Shown in pieces: positions 53,704-63,207 of a stretch of DNA of 64,000 bases; within the stretch, counting starts at the first letter, position 1; each line of letters begins with the position of its first letter. The stretch lies in NCBI RefSeq assembly GCF_042643485.1, contig NZ_JBHRSJ010000001.1, positions 62,001 through 126,000 of the forward strand, read 5' to 3'. A program made the position numbers and the translations under genes. Below the pieces are notes generated by a model. The model searched no databases and was not told the DNA's origin. It saw nothing but the letters and a program-made list of their open reading frames with translations. Origin of the DNA: Azotobacter bryophylli (GTDB lineage Bacteria; Pseudomonadota; Gammaproteobacteria; Pseudomonadales; Pseudomonadaceae).

Positions 53704-55014
53704 TTACCAGCAGATCCCTTCCGCGTTCTCGCGGGTGGTATGCGGCATGAAACCGACCAGATCGATCACCTTCTTCCCGGCCGGCGCCTGCTTGGCCAGC
53801 TTCTCGAAGCGCTCGTCGCCGTTACCCAGCACGATGATGTCGGATTTCTCGATGATCTCGTCGAGATCCGAGTTGAGCAGCGAGGAGACGTGGGGAATCT
53901 TCGACTCGATGTAGTCCTTGTTGGCCCCGTGCACGCGGGCGAACTCCACGTTGTTGTCGAAGATGCTCAGGTGGAAGCCCTTGCCGATCAGCATTTCCGC
54001 CAGTTCCACCTGCGGGCTTTCGCGCAGGTCGTCGGTGCCGGCCTTGAAGCTCAGGCCGAGCAGGGCGACCTTGCGCGAGCCGTGGCTTTCGATCATGTCG
54101 AAGGCCTTCTGCACCTGGGCGGCGTTGCTGCGCATCAGCGAGTTGATCAGCGGCGCTTCGACGTCCCACTGGCTGGCGCGATAGGACAGGGCGCGCACGT
54201 CCTTGGGCAGGCAGGAGCCGCCGAAGGCGAAGCCCGGACGCATGTAGTACTTGGACAGGTTGAGCTTGTTGTCCTGGCAGACCACGTCCATTACCTCGCG
54301 ACCGTCGACGCCGGCGGCCTTGGCGATATTGCCGATCTCGTTGGCGAAGGTGACCTTGGTGGCGTGCCAGACGTTGCAGGTGTACTTGATCATCTCGGCC
54401 ACGGCGATGTCCTTGCGGATGACCGGCGCGTCGAGTTCGCTGTAGATCGCTTCCAGGGCGTCGCCGGACGCCTTGTCCAGCTCGCCGATCACGGTCATGG
54501 GCGGATAGTTGTAATCCTTGATCGCGGTGCTCTCGCGGAGGAATTCAGGGTTGACCGCCACGCCGAAATCGACGCCGGCCTTCTTCCCGGAGCAATCCTC
54601 GAGGATCGGGATGACCACGTTGCGCACGGTGCCCGGCAGGACGGTGCTGCGGACCACCACGATGTGGCGTTCGCTCTTGTCGCGCAGCGCGTGGCCGATC
54701 TCGCGGCAGACCGCTTCGATGTAGGTGAGCTCCAGGTCGCCGTTCTTCTTGCTGGGGGTGCCGACGCAGAGCATGGACAGCTCGCTGTCACGAATGGCAT
54801 CGGCCACATTGGTGGTGCCACGCAGCATGCCGCTCTCGATGCCCTTGCTCAGCAGTTCCTCGAGGCCCGGCTCGACGATGGGGGATTTTCCCTGGTTGAT
54901 CATTTCGATCTTGGTCGGGGAAATATCCACACCGATAACTTTGTGGCCTCGTGCAGAAAGGCAACCCGCACATACTGCACCAACATAGCCCAATCCAAAG
55001 ATGCTGATACGCAT
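53704..55014 (-). CDS. algD: GDP-mannose 6-dehydrogenase
   Basis: A 436-residue enzyme performing the committed step to alginate: two successive NAD-dependent oxidations of GDP-mannose to GDP-mannuronate. The dinucleotide motif is GLGYVG (7-12), the catalytic Cys268 lies in GGSCLPKD, and the C-terminal domain has the GLSFKAGTDDLRES segment. It is the first gene of the operon and its expression is the main control point. The start is the ATG at 55014 (MRISIFGLG); a directly preceding ATG at 55017 is an alternative, with GGAAGAGG upstream. Confidence 0.96.
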   Translation of the reverse strand: MRISIFGLGYVGAVCAGCLSARGHKVIGVDISPTKIEMINQGKSPIVEPGLEELLSKGIESGMLRGTTNVADAIRDSELSMLCVGTPSKKNGDLELTYIEAVCREIGHALRDKSERHIVVVRSTVLPGTVRNVVIPILEDCSGKKAGVDFGVAVNPEFLRESTAIKDYNYPPMTVIGELDKASGDALEAIYSELDAPVIRKDIAVAEMIKYTCNVWHATKVTFANEIGNIAKAAGVDGREVMDVVCQDNKLNLSKYYMRPGFAFGGSCLPKDVRALSYRASQWDVEAPLINSLMRSNAAQVQKAFDMIESHGSRKVALLGLSFKAGTDDLRESPQVELAEMLIGKGFHLSIFDNNVEFARVHGANKDYIESKIPHVSSLLNSDLDEIIEKSDIIVLGNGDERFEKLAKQAPAGKKVIDLVGFMPHTTRENAEGICW

Positions 55015-55249
55015 CATGATCACCTCTTCCTTTTGCGATATTAAAATAATGGCCATTACTCGCCATCAGTTTTGCTAGTGCCCATCTGAGTGCCGGGATG
55101 ACGCATGCAGGCAACTAGTGGCCCAAGTTCGGGCGAATTTCAGGCAAAGCATGATTCATGCGTCAAAAGACAGACGCCAAGAAATACAGGTAATCAGGGG
55201 GGCCCAGACAATGGAGTCATACTCATTGCGTGGGAGCTTCCGGTAAGTT

Positions 55250-55408
55250 TCCTTGACTGCAGGACCGTTCCGGTCTGCTTTCCCTGTACTAAGTCTTTGT
55301 ATTTATGGACTTCCTTCTGTCTTCCTTGAGATGAGAGATTCCTTACTTCCGGAAATGCTGGCAGCTGGCTGGTACTGGCTTGGTAATTCCTTTTAGGAAA
55401 GCTCCTTG
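55250..55408 (-). promoter_or_regulatory. Three CAAGGA motifs in the algD leader (possible RsmA sites)
   Basis: On the minus strand CAAGGA occurs at 55250-55255, 55323-55328 and 55403-55408. RsmA/CsrA binds ACARGGA-type sequences, so these are plausible sites for post-transcriptional repression of algD, which is known from the Gac/Rsm system in Azotobacter and Pseudomonas. Binding is inferred from the motif alone; none lies in the ribosome-binding site itself. Confidence 0.5.
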
Positions 55409-55458
55409 GGTTGCTCTTTCGATACGAGCGTTCCAATTATTGGCACATTTCGCTCAGT

Positions 55459-55486
55459 ACAGATCATAAGCGTCAAAATTAGTTCC
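55459..55486 (-). promoter_or_regulatory. Candidate AlgU (sigma-E type) promoter of algD
   Basis: On the minus strand GGAACTAA (55479-55486) is separated from TCTGT (55459-55463) by 16 bases counted from the GAACTA hexamer, close to the AlgU consensus GAACTT-N16/17-TCTGA. Transcription would start near 55452, giving a leader of about 440 bases before the algD start. The distance is similar to the long algD leaders known in Pseudomonas. Confidence 0.6.
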
Positions 55487-55797
55487 GTGAATATTGGATT
55501 GCTATCAATCGTTGATCGGAAAATTGACACTTTGCTTTTTGTGTTGCAGCTCTTGGTCGTCGTTGGGTGATGTTATTTTAATGTCTTGCTATTAGTTTGA
55601 TATTAAACACTGGTGCTTCGTTAGTTGATGTTAGTGTGACAGTAAGTTCTGCTCGAAGTTTTAAATTAGAACCATGGTGCCAATAATCGAGTGATGGCTC
55701 GTCAATAATAAGTCTCACCGAAGTGGCTCTAGTTGGTTCGAGAGTGCAAATAGAGTTTGGTCAAGATTTGAAAATGTGAGGGGCGGGAGAGAAAGAA

Positions 55798-55836
55798 TTT
55801 TCCGAGCGGTTGGCTTCGGGAACCGCCGCCGGAAAA
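55798..55836 (-). terminator. Possible terminator downstream of yaaA
   Basis: TTTTCC/GGAAAA outer arms (55798-55803, 55831-55836) and GCGGTT/AACCGC inner arms (55806-55811, 55821-55826) form an imperfect stem about 66 bases after the yaaA stop. A U-rich but not continuous tail follows on the minus strand. Confidence 0.35.
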
Positions 55837-55901
55837 TGGGCGCTACCGACGGCACCTCGACTCGAGTGGGGCGTGCCGCCGGGAGCGGGGAGGCGCGTCG
55901 A

Positions 55902-56681
55902 TCAGGCCTCGGGAGCGTCGCGCAGGAAGACCAGGCTGTCGGGGGAGGATTGTTCGGCGCAAAAGCGGTAGCCCTGGGCATCGAAATCCCTCAGGCCGGC
56001 CGGATCGCGCAGGCGTTCCTTGATCACGTAGCGGGCCATCATGCCGCGGGCCTTCTTGGCATAGAAGCTGATGATCTTGTACTGGCCGTTCTTCCGGTCT
56101 TTGAACTCGACATCGATGACCCGCGCCCGCAGCGCCTTGCGCTTGACCGCCGAGAAATATTCGTTGGAGGCGAGGTTGAGCAGGATGTCGTCGCCCTGTT
56201 CGAGCAGAGCCTCGCTCAGCCAGCCGCTGATGCGCTCGCCCCAGAAGGCGTAGAGATCCTTGCCGCGGGCATTGGCCAGCTTGGTGCCCATCTCCAGGCG
56301 GTAGGGCTGCATCAGATCCAGCGGGCGCAGCACGCCGTAGAGGCCGGACAGCATGCGCAGGTGCCGCTGGGCGAAGTCGAAGTCCGCTTCGCCGAAGTCC
56401 TCGGCGTTCAGCCCGGTGTAGACGTCGCCTTTGAAAGCCAGCAGGGCCTGCTTGGCGTTCTGCGGGGTGAAGTCCGGCGTCCAGCTGCCGTAGCGGGCGG
56501 CGTTGAGCCCGGCGAGCTTGTCGGAGAGCTGCATCAATTCGCCGATCTGCGCCGGGGTCAGCTCGCGCAGCAGGGCGATCAGCTCCTGGGAGGAGTCGAG
56601 ATGTTGCGGTTGGGTGAAGCGGGGCGTGACCGGCTGGGTCTCGTAGTCGAGGGTCTTGGCCGGGGAAATCACCATCAGCAT
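55902..56681 (-). CDS. yaaA: Peroxide stress protein YaaA
   Basis: A 259-residue protein of the YaaA (DUF328) family: MLMVISPAKTLDYE at the start, LSGLYGVLRPLDLMQPYRLEMG, and LASNEYFSAV are its signatures. It limits free iron and Fenton damage during hydrogen peroxide stress, and can bind DNA in the Escherichia coli protein. It is a single-gene unit divergent from the CDF gene, and precedes the algD upstream region on the same strand. Length is normal for the family. Confidence 0.93.
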   Translation of the reverse strand: MLMVISPAKTLDYETQPVTPRFTQPQHLDSSQELIALLRELTPAQIGELMQLSDKLAGLNAARYGSWTPDFTPQNAKQALLAFKGDVYTGLNAEDFGEADFDFAQRHLRMLSGLYGVLRPLDLMQPYRLEMGTKLANARGKDLYAFWGERISGWLSEALLEQGDDILLNLASNEYFSAVKRKALRARVIDVEFKDRKNGQYKIISFYAKKARGMMARYVIKERLRDPAGLRDFDAQGYRFCAEQSSPDSLVFLRDAPEA

Positions 56682-56832
56682 GTGAGCGTCTCCAGATAAT
56701 CTGCGGCGATTCTAGGCGCTCGGGCCGCGCGGGCTCCAGTCATCGGGGGCGCCGTCGGCGGACTATCCGCCGATGCTTGACCTTCCCGGCATGGATGGGC
56801 ACAAACTCGGGCTCCCTCCAGGAGTCGATGCG

Positions 56833-57951
<1,119 letters not shown>

Positions 57952-58252
57952 AAAAAGTCCGGCCAGTCCGAAATGTACTTTTTTCTGTCATCTGTTTTGC
58001 GGTATGAACGAAAACAGACCGCCATAGAGGCCACTGGGAATGCGTGGGACGGCTGGGCGGGGAAGCCGGGTTGCGGCGTGATGTCCGCCGACCTTTCGAC
58101 GTAGTCTCAGGGACCTGCGCACCAGCGAGGGGCTTGGCCATGGGCCCGCTTCTTGCGTGTCTTCTCCTGCCGCCGCAGGAGAAGCCGGCGGTTCACCGGC
58201 GGAGCGCCGACTAGGCATTCCGTCGTCTGCCCCCTGAGAAAGGTGACCGAGT
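57952..58252. other. Intergenic region, 301 bases, with inverted repeat
   Basis: No gene is seen between the CDF gene and phoH-like gene. An inverted repeat TCTGTTTT (57991-57998) with AAAACAGA (58011-58018) has a 12-base spacer and lies just after the CDF stop; it may be an operator or weak terminator. Confidence 0.5.
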
Positions 58253-59650
58253 ATGGATGACCACGGATGCGCCCGTTCCACCCAGTCGACCCTCTACGTC
58301 CTCGACACCAACGTTCTGATCCATGATCCCAACGCTCTGCTGAATTTCCAGGAACACCAGGTGGCCATTCCCATGACCGTCCTGGAGGAGCTGGACAAGC
58401 TGAAGGCCGGAAAGAGCTCGATCGCCGCCGAATGCCGCCAGGCCATCCGCCTGATCGATCAGGTCCTCGGCGAGGCGACCCCCGAGCAGGTCGAGGAGGG
58501 CGTTCCCATCCAGCGCGGCAAGAGCGGTTCCTGCGGCTGGCTGTCGATCCTCATGAGCAAGGGGACCGGGGCCGCCACCTGGCTGCCGGACGACGGCAAC
58601 AACGACAACAAGATCATCAATCTGGTGGTGGAGCTGCAGGGCCGGCGCCCCGAGATTCCCGTGGTGCTGGTGACCAAGGACATCAACATGCGCCTGAAGG
58701 CGCGCGCCTGCGGGGTGGCCGCCGAGGATTACCATACCGACCAGCTGATCGACGACGTCAGCCTGCTGTCGCCCGGTTACCACAGCCTGCCGGGCTCCTT
58801 CTGGGATCGCGTGAGCAAGGTCGAAACCCGCCAGGATCACGGCGGACACGCCTGGCACCGGGTGCTGCTCACCGACAACCTGCCGGCGGTGCACATCAAC
58901 GAGTTCATCCTCGACGAGCAGGGTTTCGTCGGCTGGGTCAAGGGCATCAAGGGCGACGAGCTGCTGATCCTCGACATGCACCAGGAGCCGCTGCTGCACC
59001 AGGAGGCCTGGGGACTGCGACCACGGGACATCCATCAGGCCCTGGCGCTGTTCGCCTTGCTCGATCCGGATATCCACCTGGTCAACCTCACCGGCGCCGC
59101 CGGCTCCGGCAAGACCATCCTGGCCCTGGCCGCGGCCATCGAGCAGACCATGGTCAGCAAGCGCTACCGGCGCATCATCGCCACCCGCAGCGTGCAGGGG
59201 CTGGACGAGGACATCGGCTTCCTGCCCGGCACCGAGGCGGAGAAGATGGAGCCCTGGCTAGGCGCCATCACCGACAACCTGGAAGCGCTGCACATGGACG
59301 ACGAGAACACCCATGGCAGCGTCGATTACATCCTGCAGAAGGTGCCGCTGCAGTTCAAATCCCTCAACTACATCCGCGGACGCAGCTTCCAGCAGAGCCT
59401 GATCCTGATCGACGAGTGCCAGAACCTCACGCCGCACCAGATGAAGACCATCATCACCCGCGCCGGCAACGGCTCGAAGGTGATCTGCCTGGGCAACCTG
59501 GCGCAGATCGACACCCCCTACCTGTCCGCCACCAGCTCCGGCCTGACCTACCTCACCGAGCGCTTCAAGGACTTCCCCCTGGGCGTGCACATCACCCTGC
59601 AAGGGGTGCCACGTTCGGCACTAGCGGAATACGCCGAGCTGAACATGTAG
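58253..59650 (+). CDS. PIN-PhoH fusion ATPase (PhoH2-like)
   Basis: A 465-residue protein joining an N-terminal PIN ribonuclease-like domain (LYVLDTNVLIHDPNAL, with acidic residues including DTN and the KDINMRLKA segment) to a PhoH ATPase (Walker A GAAGSGKTIL near 283-292, Walker B LILIDECQNL). PhoH2 proteins are RNA helicases/RNases; in mycobacteria they pair with an antitoxin, but no short antitoxin gene lies directly upstream here. The gene is monocistronic, followed by a strong terminator. The role in pseudomonads is unclear. Confidence 0.88.
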   Translation: MDDHGCARSTQSTLYVLDTNVLIHDPNALLNFQEHQVAIPMTVLEELDKLKAGKSSIAAECRQAIRLIDQVLGEATPEQVEEGVPIQRGKSGSCGWLSILMSKGTGAATWLPDDGNNDNKIINLVVELQGRRPEIPVVLVTKDINMRLKARACGVAAEDYHTDQLIDDVSLLSPGYHSLPGSFWDRVSKVETRQDHGGHAWHRVLLTDNLPAVHINEFILDEQGFVGWVKGIKGDELLILDMHQEPLLHQEAWGLRPRDIHQALALFALLDPDIHLVNLTGAAGSGKTILALAAAIEQTMVSKRYRRIIATRSVQGLDEDIGFLPGTEAEKMEPWLGAITDNLEALHMDDENTHGSVDYILQKVPLQFKSLNYIRGRSFQQSLILIDECQNLTPHQMKTIITRAGNGSKVICLGNLAQIDTPYLSATSSGLTYLTERFKDFPLGVHITLQGVPRSALAEYAELNM

Positions 59651-59657
59651 CGGCCGT

Positions 59658-59688
59658 GGCGGGAGGCAACCGGGCCTCCCGCCTTTTT
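59658..59688 (+). terminator. Rho-independent terminator after the PhoH-like gene
   Basis: A perfect 10-base stem GGCGGGAGGC/GCCTCCCGCC (59658-59667, 59674-59683) with a 6-base loop is followed by five Ts. It lies 7 bases after the stop codon. Confidence 0.92.
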
Positions 59689-59693
59689 GCCTA

Positions 59694-59699
59694 TATAAT
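59694..59699 (+). promoter_or_regulatory. Perfect TATAAT -10 box upstream of moaC
   Basis: TATAAT at 59694-59699 lies about 30 bases before the moaC start, immediately after the terminator. No good -35 is found 17 bases upstream, where the terminator stem lies, so the promoter is only suggested. Confidence 0.4.
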
Positions 59700-59728
59700 G
59701 GTCGGCATCGTTGCTGGAGATGCCGCTC

Positions 59729-60199
59729 ATGCTCACCCATCTGGATTCCCAGGGCCATGCCCACATGGTCGATGTCACCGACAAGGCCGATACCACCCGC
59801 GAGGCCGTGGCCGAGGCTTTGGTGCGCATGCGCCCCGAGACCCTGCGCCTGATCGAGGAGGGCGGCCACCCCAAGGGCGACGTATTCGCCGTGGCGCGGG
59901 TCGCCGGGATCATGGCGGCGAAGAAGACCCACGAGCTGATTCCGCTCTGCCATCCGCTGCTCTTGACCGGCATCAAGGTCGAGCTCGAGGCCGAAGGCGA
60001 GGATCGAGTGCGTATCACCGCGCGCTGCAAGCTGGCCGGCCAGACCGGCGTGGAGATGGAGGCACTGACCGCCGCCAGCGTCGCTGCGCTGACTCTCTAC
60101 GACATGTGCAAGGCGGTGGACCGCGGCATGCTCATCGAACAGATCCGCCTGCTGGAGAAGCAGGGCGGCAAGAGCGGCCATTACCGGGCCGATGCCTGA
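59729..60199 (+). CDS. moaC: Molybdopterin biosynthesis MoaC (cyclic pyranopterin monophosphate synthase)
   Basis: A 156-residue enzyme for the second half of the first step in molybdenum cofactor biosynthesis, making cPMP. Signatures are MVDVTDKADTTREAVAEA, the GIMAAKKTHELIPLCHPL block with catalytic Lys and His residues, and TGVEMEALTAASVAALTLYDMCKAVD. The ATG at 59729 has GGAG about 9 bases upstream; upstream ATG 59720 and TTG 59711 are in frame but would overlap that site. It precedes moaD by 18 bases; no moaA is adjacent. Confidence 0.95.
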   Translation: MLTHLDSQGHAHMVDVTDKADTTREAVAEALVRMRPETLRLIEEGGHPKGDVFAVARVAGIMAAKKTHELIPLCHPLLLTGIKVELEAEGEDRVRITARCKLAGQTGVEMEALTAASVAALTLYDMCKAVDRGMLIEQIRLLEKQGGKSGHYRADA

Positions 60200-60217
60200 T
60201 TACTCCGAGACCAATCC

Positions 60218-60466
60218 ATGATCCACGTGCATTACTTCGCCCGCTACCGCGAGACCCTGGGTATCGGCGACGAACGGCTGAACTGGGACGAGAGCTTCGC
60301 CCGGATCGACGACCTGCGTCGCCATCTGCTCGACCGCGGCGGCAACTGGCAGGTGCTCGCCGAGCGCAACCTGATGTGCGCCCGCAACCAGGAGCTGTGC
60401 GGTTTGGACGAGCCACTGGCCGACGGCGACGAAATCGCCTTCTTCCCCACCGTCACCGGAGGCTGA
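60218..60466 (+). CDS. moaD: Molybdopterin synthase small subunit MoaD
   Basis: An 82-residue ubiquitin-like sulfur carrier. The C-terminal GG (FFPTVTGG) is adenylated and thiocarboxylated to donate sulfur to cPMP. Beta-grasp features include MIHVHYFARYRETLGI at the start. It is encoded directly before moaE with 1 base between the stop codon and the next ATG, so MoaD and MoaE, partners in molybdopterin synthase, are likely co-translated. Confidence 0.95.
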   Translation: MIHVHYFARYRETLGIGDERLNWDESFARIDDLRRHLLDRGGNWQVLAERNLMCARNQELCGLDEPLADGDEIAFFPTVTGG

Positions 60467-60467
60467 G

Positions 60468-60914
60468 ATGAGTATCCGGGTACAGACCGCCGCCTTCGAT
60501 CCGGGAGCCGAGCTCAACGCCCTGCACGCCGCCGACGTCGGCGTCGGCGGCGTGGTCGGCTTCGTCGGCTACGTGCGCGACTTCAACGAGGGCCGCGAGG
60601 TCGGCGGCCTGTTCCTCGAGCACTATCCGGGCATGACCGAGAAGGCCTTGGCGAAGATCGCCGACGAAGCCGGACGGCGCTGGCCGCTGCTGAATCTCGA
60701 GATTCTCCACCGCATCGGCCGGCTGGAGCCGGGCGAGCCGATCGTCTTCGTCGGTTGCGCCAGCGCCCACCGGCAGGCGGCCTTCGAGGCCTGCGAGTTC
60801 GTCATGGATTACCTGAAGACCCGCGCTCCGTTCTGGAAGAAGGAGGACACCGGCGAGGGCCCCCGCTGGGTCGAGGGTCGCGACAGCGATCAGGAGGCGG
60901 CCGGGCGCTGGTAG
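60468..60914 (+). CDS. moaE: Molybdopterin synthase catalytic subunit MoaE
   Basis: A 148-residue subunit that converts cPMP to molybdopterin using MoaD thiocarboxylate. Conserved segments are GFVGYVRDFNEG, FLEHYPGMTEKAL, VGCASAHRQAAFEACEFVMDYLKTRAPFWKKE, in which Lys residues of KTRAPFWKKE are catalytic. Its stop codon overlaps a long REP-like hairpin. Located directly after moaD. Confidence 0.95.
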   Translation: MSIRVQTAAFDPGAELNALHAADVGVGGVVGFVGYVRDFNEGREVGGLFLEHYPGMTEKALAKIADEAGRRWPLLNLEILHRIGRLEPGEPIVFVGCASAHRQAAFEACEFVMDYLKTRAPFWKKEDTGEGPRWVEGRDSDQEAAGRW

Positions 60915-60946
60915 GGTGGACAAGCCGGCGGCGTTGTCCACTCTAC
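60911..60946. repeat. REP-like hairpin overlapping the moaE stop
   Basis: Arms of 13 bases (60911-60923 and 60934-60946, one G-U pair) around a 10-base GC-rich loop. The GTAGGGTGGACAA arm sequence resembles intergenic repeats I recall from Pseudomonas stutzeri-group genomes. It lies between convergent moaE and rhlB and includes the moaE TAG. Confidence 0.6.
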
Positions 60947-60962
60947 AGGGCTCGACGATGCA

Positions 60963-62399
60963 TCAGGAGTGCCGCGGAACCGGCTTGAGCAGTTCGGCGG
61001 GCGGGATCTCGCAGTCGATCTTGCGGCCGATCAGCGCCTCGATCGGCGGCAGGGCGAAGGCATCGTCCTCGCCGGCGAAGCTGATCGAGGTGCCGCTGGT
61101 GCCGGCGCGGCCGGTGCGGCCGATGCGATGCACGTAGTCGTCCGGGTCTTCCGGCAGGGTGAAGTTGATCACGTGGCTGATGGCATCGACGTGGATGCCG
61201 CGGCCGGCCACGTCGGTGGCCACCAGTACGCGGATCTTGCCCTCGCGGAAACCTTCCAGCACCTTGATCCGCTTGACCTGCGGCACGTCGCCGGACATCT
61301 GCGCGGCGCTGACGCCGTCCCTGGTCAGACGTTCCTCGATGCGCCGCACCTCGTCCTTGCGGTTGGCGAACACCATCACCCGCGTCCAGTCGTTCTGCGT
61401 GATCAGGTTGTACAGCAGCTTGTACTTGTCGCTGCCGGCCACGGCGTAGACGTGCTGCTCGACGGTGTCGCTGGCGACGTTCTCCGGCTCGATCTCGACG
61501 ATGGCCGGGTCGACCGTCCACTGCTTGGCCAGGTTCATCACGTCGTCGGTGAAGGTGGCGGAGAACAGCAGGGTCTGCCGCTCGCCCTTGTACGGGGTCT
61601 GGCGGATGATCTGCCGTACCTGCGGGATGAAGCCCATGTCCAGCATGCGGTCGGCCTCGTCCAGCACCATCACCTCGACCATGTCCAGGTGCACCTCGCC
61701 GCGCTGGTTGAAGTCCAGCAGGCGGCCGGGGGTGGCGACCAGGATGTCGCAGTACTTCTCTTCCAGCTGCTTGAGCTGCTTGTCGAAGTCCATGCCGCCG
61801 ACGAAGCTCATCACGTTGAGTTTGGTGTACTTGGTCAGCGCCGCGGCGTCCTTGGCGATCTGCACCACCAACTCGCGGGTCGGCGCGATGATCAGCGCCC
61901 GCGGCTCGCCCATGTAGCGCTCCTTCGGCGGCGGGGTGATCAAGAGCTGGGTGATGATGGAGACCAGGAAGGCGGCGGTCTTGCCGGTGCCGGTCTGCGC
62001 CCGGCCGATGGCGTCGCGGCCTTTCAGGGTGTGTCCCAGCACCTGCGCCTGGATCGGCGTGCAGTAGGTGAAGCCGAGGTCGTGGATGGCGTGCATCAGC
62101 CGCGGATCCAGGGCGAAGTCGTGGAAGCGGGTCTTGCCCTCCTCGGGTTCGACCTGGAAATCTTCCGGTTTCCACTCGGCTTTCGGGCTGGCCGCGGGCG
62201 TTTGGCGCGGCGGCTTGTCGGCCTTCGGCTTGTCGCTACGCGGCGGCTTGCTGGCCTTGTGATCGGCGCGCGGCGAGCGGGTTGGCTTGTCCTGGGATTC
62301 GGCGGAGGCGGCGGGGCGCTCGACAGCGGGGAGTTCCGCAACCGGAGCGGGCCTGGCCTCCTCGCCCTTGCCGAAGATTCTTGTGAGTGCTTTCAGCAC
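60963..62399 (-). CDS. rhlB: DEAD-box ATP-dependent RNA helicase RhlB
   Basis: A 478-residue DEAD-box helicase. A basic, low-complexity N-terminal extension (about 1-90, rich in Lys, Ala, Pro) precedes motif I AQTGTGKT, DEAD, SATFTDD and HRIGRTGR. Its core resembles RhlB, the degradosome helicase, and Pseudomonas homologues carry this kind of N-terminal tail. It starts with GTG at 62399 (MLKALTRIFG after initiation). It helps RNase E or PNPase degrade structured RNA. Convergent with moaE; the REP-like hairpin lies between. Confidence 0.88.
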   Translation of the reverse strand: MLKALTRIFGKGEEARPAPVAELPAVERPAASAESQDKPTRSPRADHKASKPPRSDKPKADKPPRQTPAASPKAEWKPEDFQVEPEEGKTRFHDFALDPRLMHAIHDLGFTYCTPIQAQVLGHTLKGRDAIGRAQTGTGKTAAFLVSIITQLLITPPPKERYMGEPRALIIAPTRELVVQIAKDAAALTKYTKLNVMSFVGGMDFDKQLKQLEEKYCDILVATPGRLLDFNQRGEVHLDMVEVMVLDEADRMLDMGFIPQVRQIIRQTPYKGERQTLLFSATFTDDVMNLAKQWTVDPAIVEIEPENVASDTVEQHVYAVAGSDKYKLLYNLITQNDWTRVMVFANRKDEVRRIEERLTRDGVSAAQMSGDVPQVKRIKVLEGFREGKIRVLVATDVAGRGIHVDAISHVINFTLPEDPDDYVHRIGRTGRAGTSGTSISFAGEDDAFALPPIEALIGRKIDCEIPPAELLKPVPRHS

Positions 62400-62547
62400 G
62401 GTTATCTCGTCGGTGAATGGGGATGATCGTCCCAGTGTAAAACAAGAAGCCGGTATGGCGAAGAGCCTGCCGACAGTGTTTTCCCGCGAATGTCAATCGG
62501 CTACTGATCAGGGTTGCGGAAAATCGGACGAGCTTCCGCCTGGGGGC

Positions 62548-63207
62548 TCAGCCGAGCCGCTGGCGCAGCCAGTCGGCGATGTCCTGTACTTCCCGGGGCA
62601 CGACCTCGTGGCCCATCGGGTATTCCCGCCACTCCACCGGCACGCCGCGGGCGGCGAGGAAGTCGTGGGCGGCGCGGCCGAGCGCCATGGGCACCACGTC
62701 GTCGTGGCTGCCGTGCAGGTGCAGCACCGGCAGGTGCCGCTTCTCCGGGGCGAGGACGATCTCCGCGGAGAAGGTCGGGGCGTAGGTGGAGAGGGCCATG
62801 ACCCCGCCCAGCGGCCCGTTCCAGCGCAGGAAGGCCGCGTGCAGGACGACCGCGCCGCCCTGGGAGAATCCGGCGAGGACGATGCGCGCCGGGTCTATGC
62901 CGGCATCCCGCTGCCGCTCGATCAGCCCGATCACCGACTGCGCCGACTCCTCCAGCTGCGGCGTGTCGATCGCCCGCGAGGTCGGGCTCATGGCCAGGAT
63001 GTCGTACCAGCTGGGCATCTCCCAGCCGCGGTTGATGGTCACCGGCCGGCGCGGCGCCTGGGGCAGGATGAAGCGCACGCTGGGCATGACCTGCTGCAGC
63101 GAGCGGGCTACCGGCTCGAAGTCGTGGCGGTCGGCGCCGAGGCCGTGCAGCCAGATGACGCAGGCGTCGGCGGCGCTCGTCGGCTCCAGGATCAGGGGTT
63201 CGTTCAT
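62548..63207 (-). CDS. Carboxylesterase of the phospholipase/carboxylesterase family
   Basis: A 219-residue alpha/beta hydrolase close to the Pseudomonas fluorescens carboxylesterase EstB-type. The HGLGADRHDFEPVA oxyanion region, the nucleophile Ser in LAGFSQGGAV, the Asp in HGSHDDVVPM and the His in MGHEVVPRE form the catalytic triad. It acts on short-chain esters and possibly on thioesters or palmitoyl-type groups. Gaps of 148 bases to rhlB downstream and 306 bases to the porin upstream contain no gene. Confidence 0.9.
   Translation of the reverse strand: MNEPLILEPTSAADACVIWLHGLGADRHDFEPVARSLQQVMPSVRFILPQAPRRPVTINRGWEMPSWYDILAMSPTSRAIDTPQLEESAQSVIGLIERQRDAGIDPARIVLAGFSQGGAVVLHAAFLRWNGPLGGVMALSTYAPTFSAEIVLAPEKRHLPVLHLHGSHDDVVPMALGRAAHDFLAARGVPVEWREYPMGHEVVPREVQDIADWLRQRLG

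Larger units (their letters stand above)
55015..55901. other. AT-rich region upstream of algD
   Basis: Nearly 900 bases between algD and yaaA, both transcribed leftwards, with no credible gene; much lower in GC than its surroundings, particularly 55430-55780. It contains the candidate AlgU promoter, three CAAGGA motifs in the leader, and near 55798-55836 an imperfect hairpin downstream of yaaA. A second GAACTT hexamer (55644-55649, minus strand) has no well-spaced -10. Confidence 0.6.

Noticed and set aside
55644..55649. A GAACTT hexamer on the minus strand as a second AlgU promoter
   Set aside because: The -10-like sequence (TCAAC) is 15 bases away, too close and a poor match, so it is only mentioned as an alternative.
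55798..55836. The hairpin downstream of yaaA as a strong terminator
   Set aside because: The stem is broken and the U-tract not continuous; kept only as a low-confidence feature.
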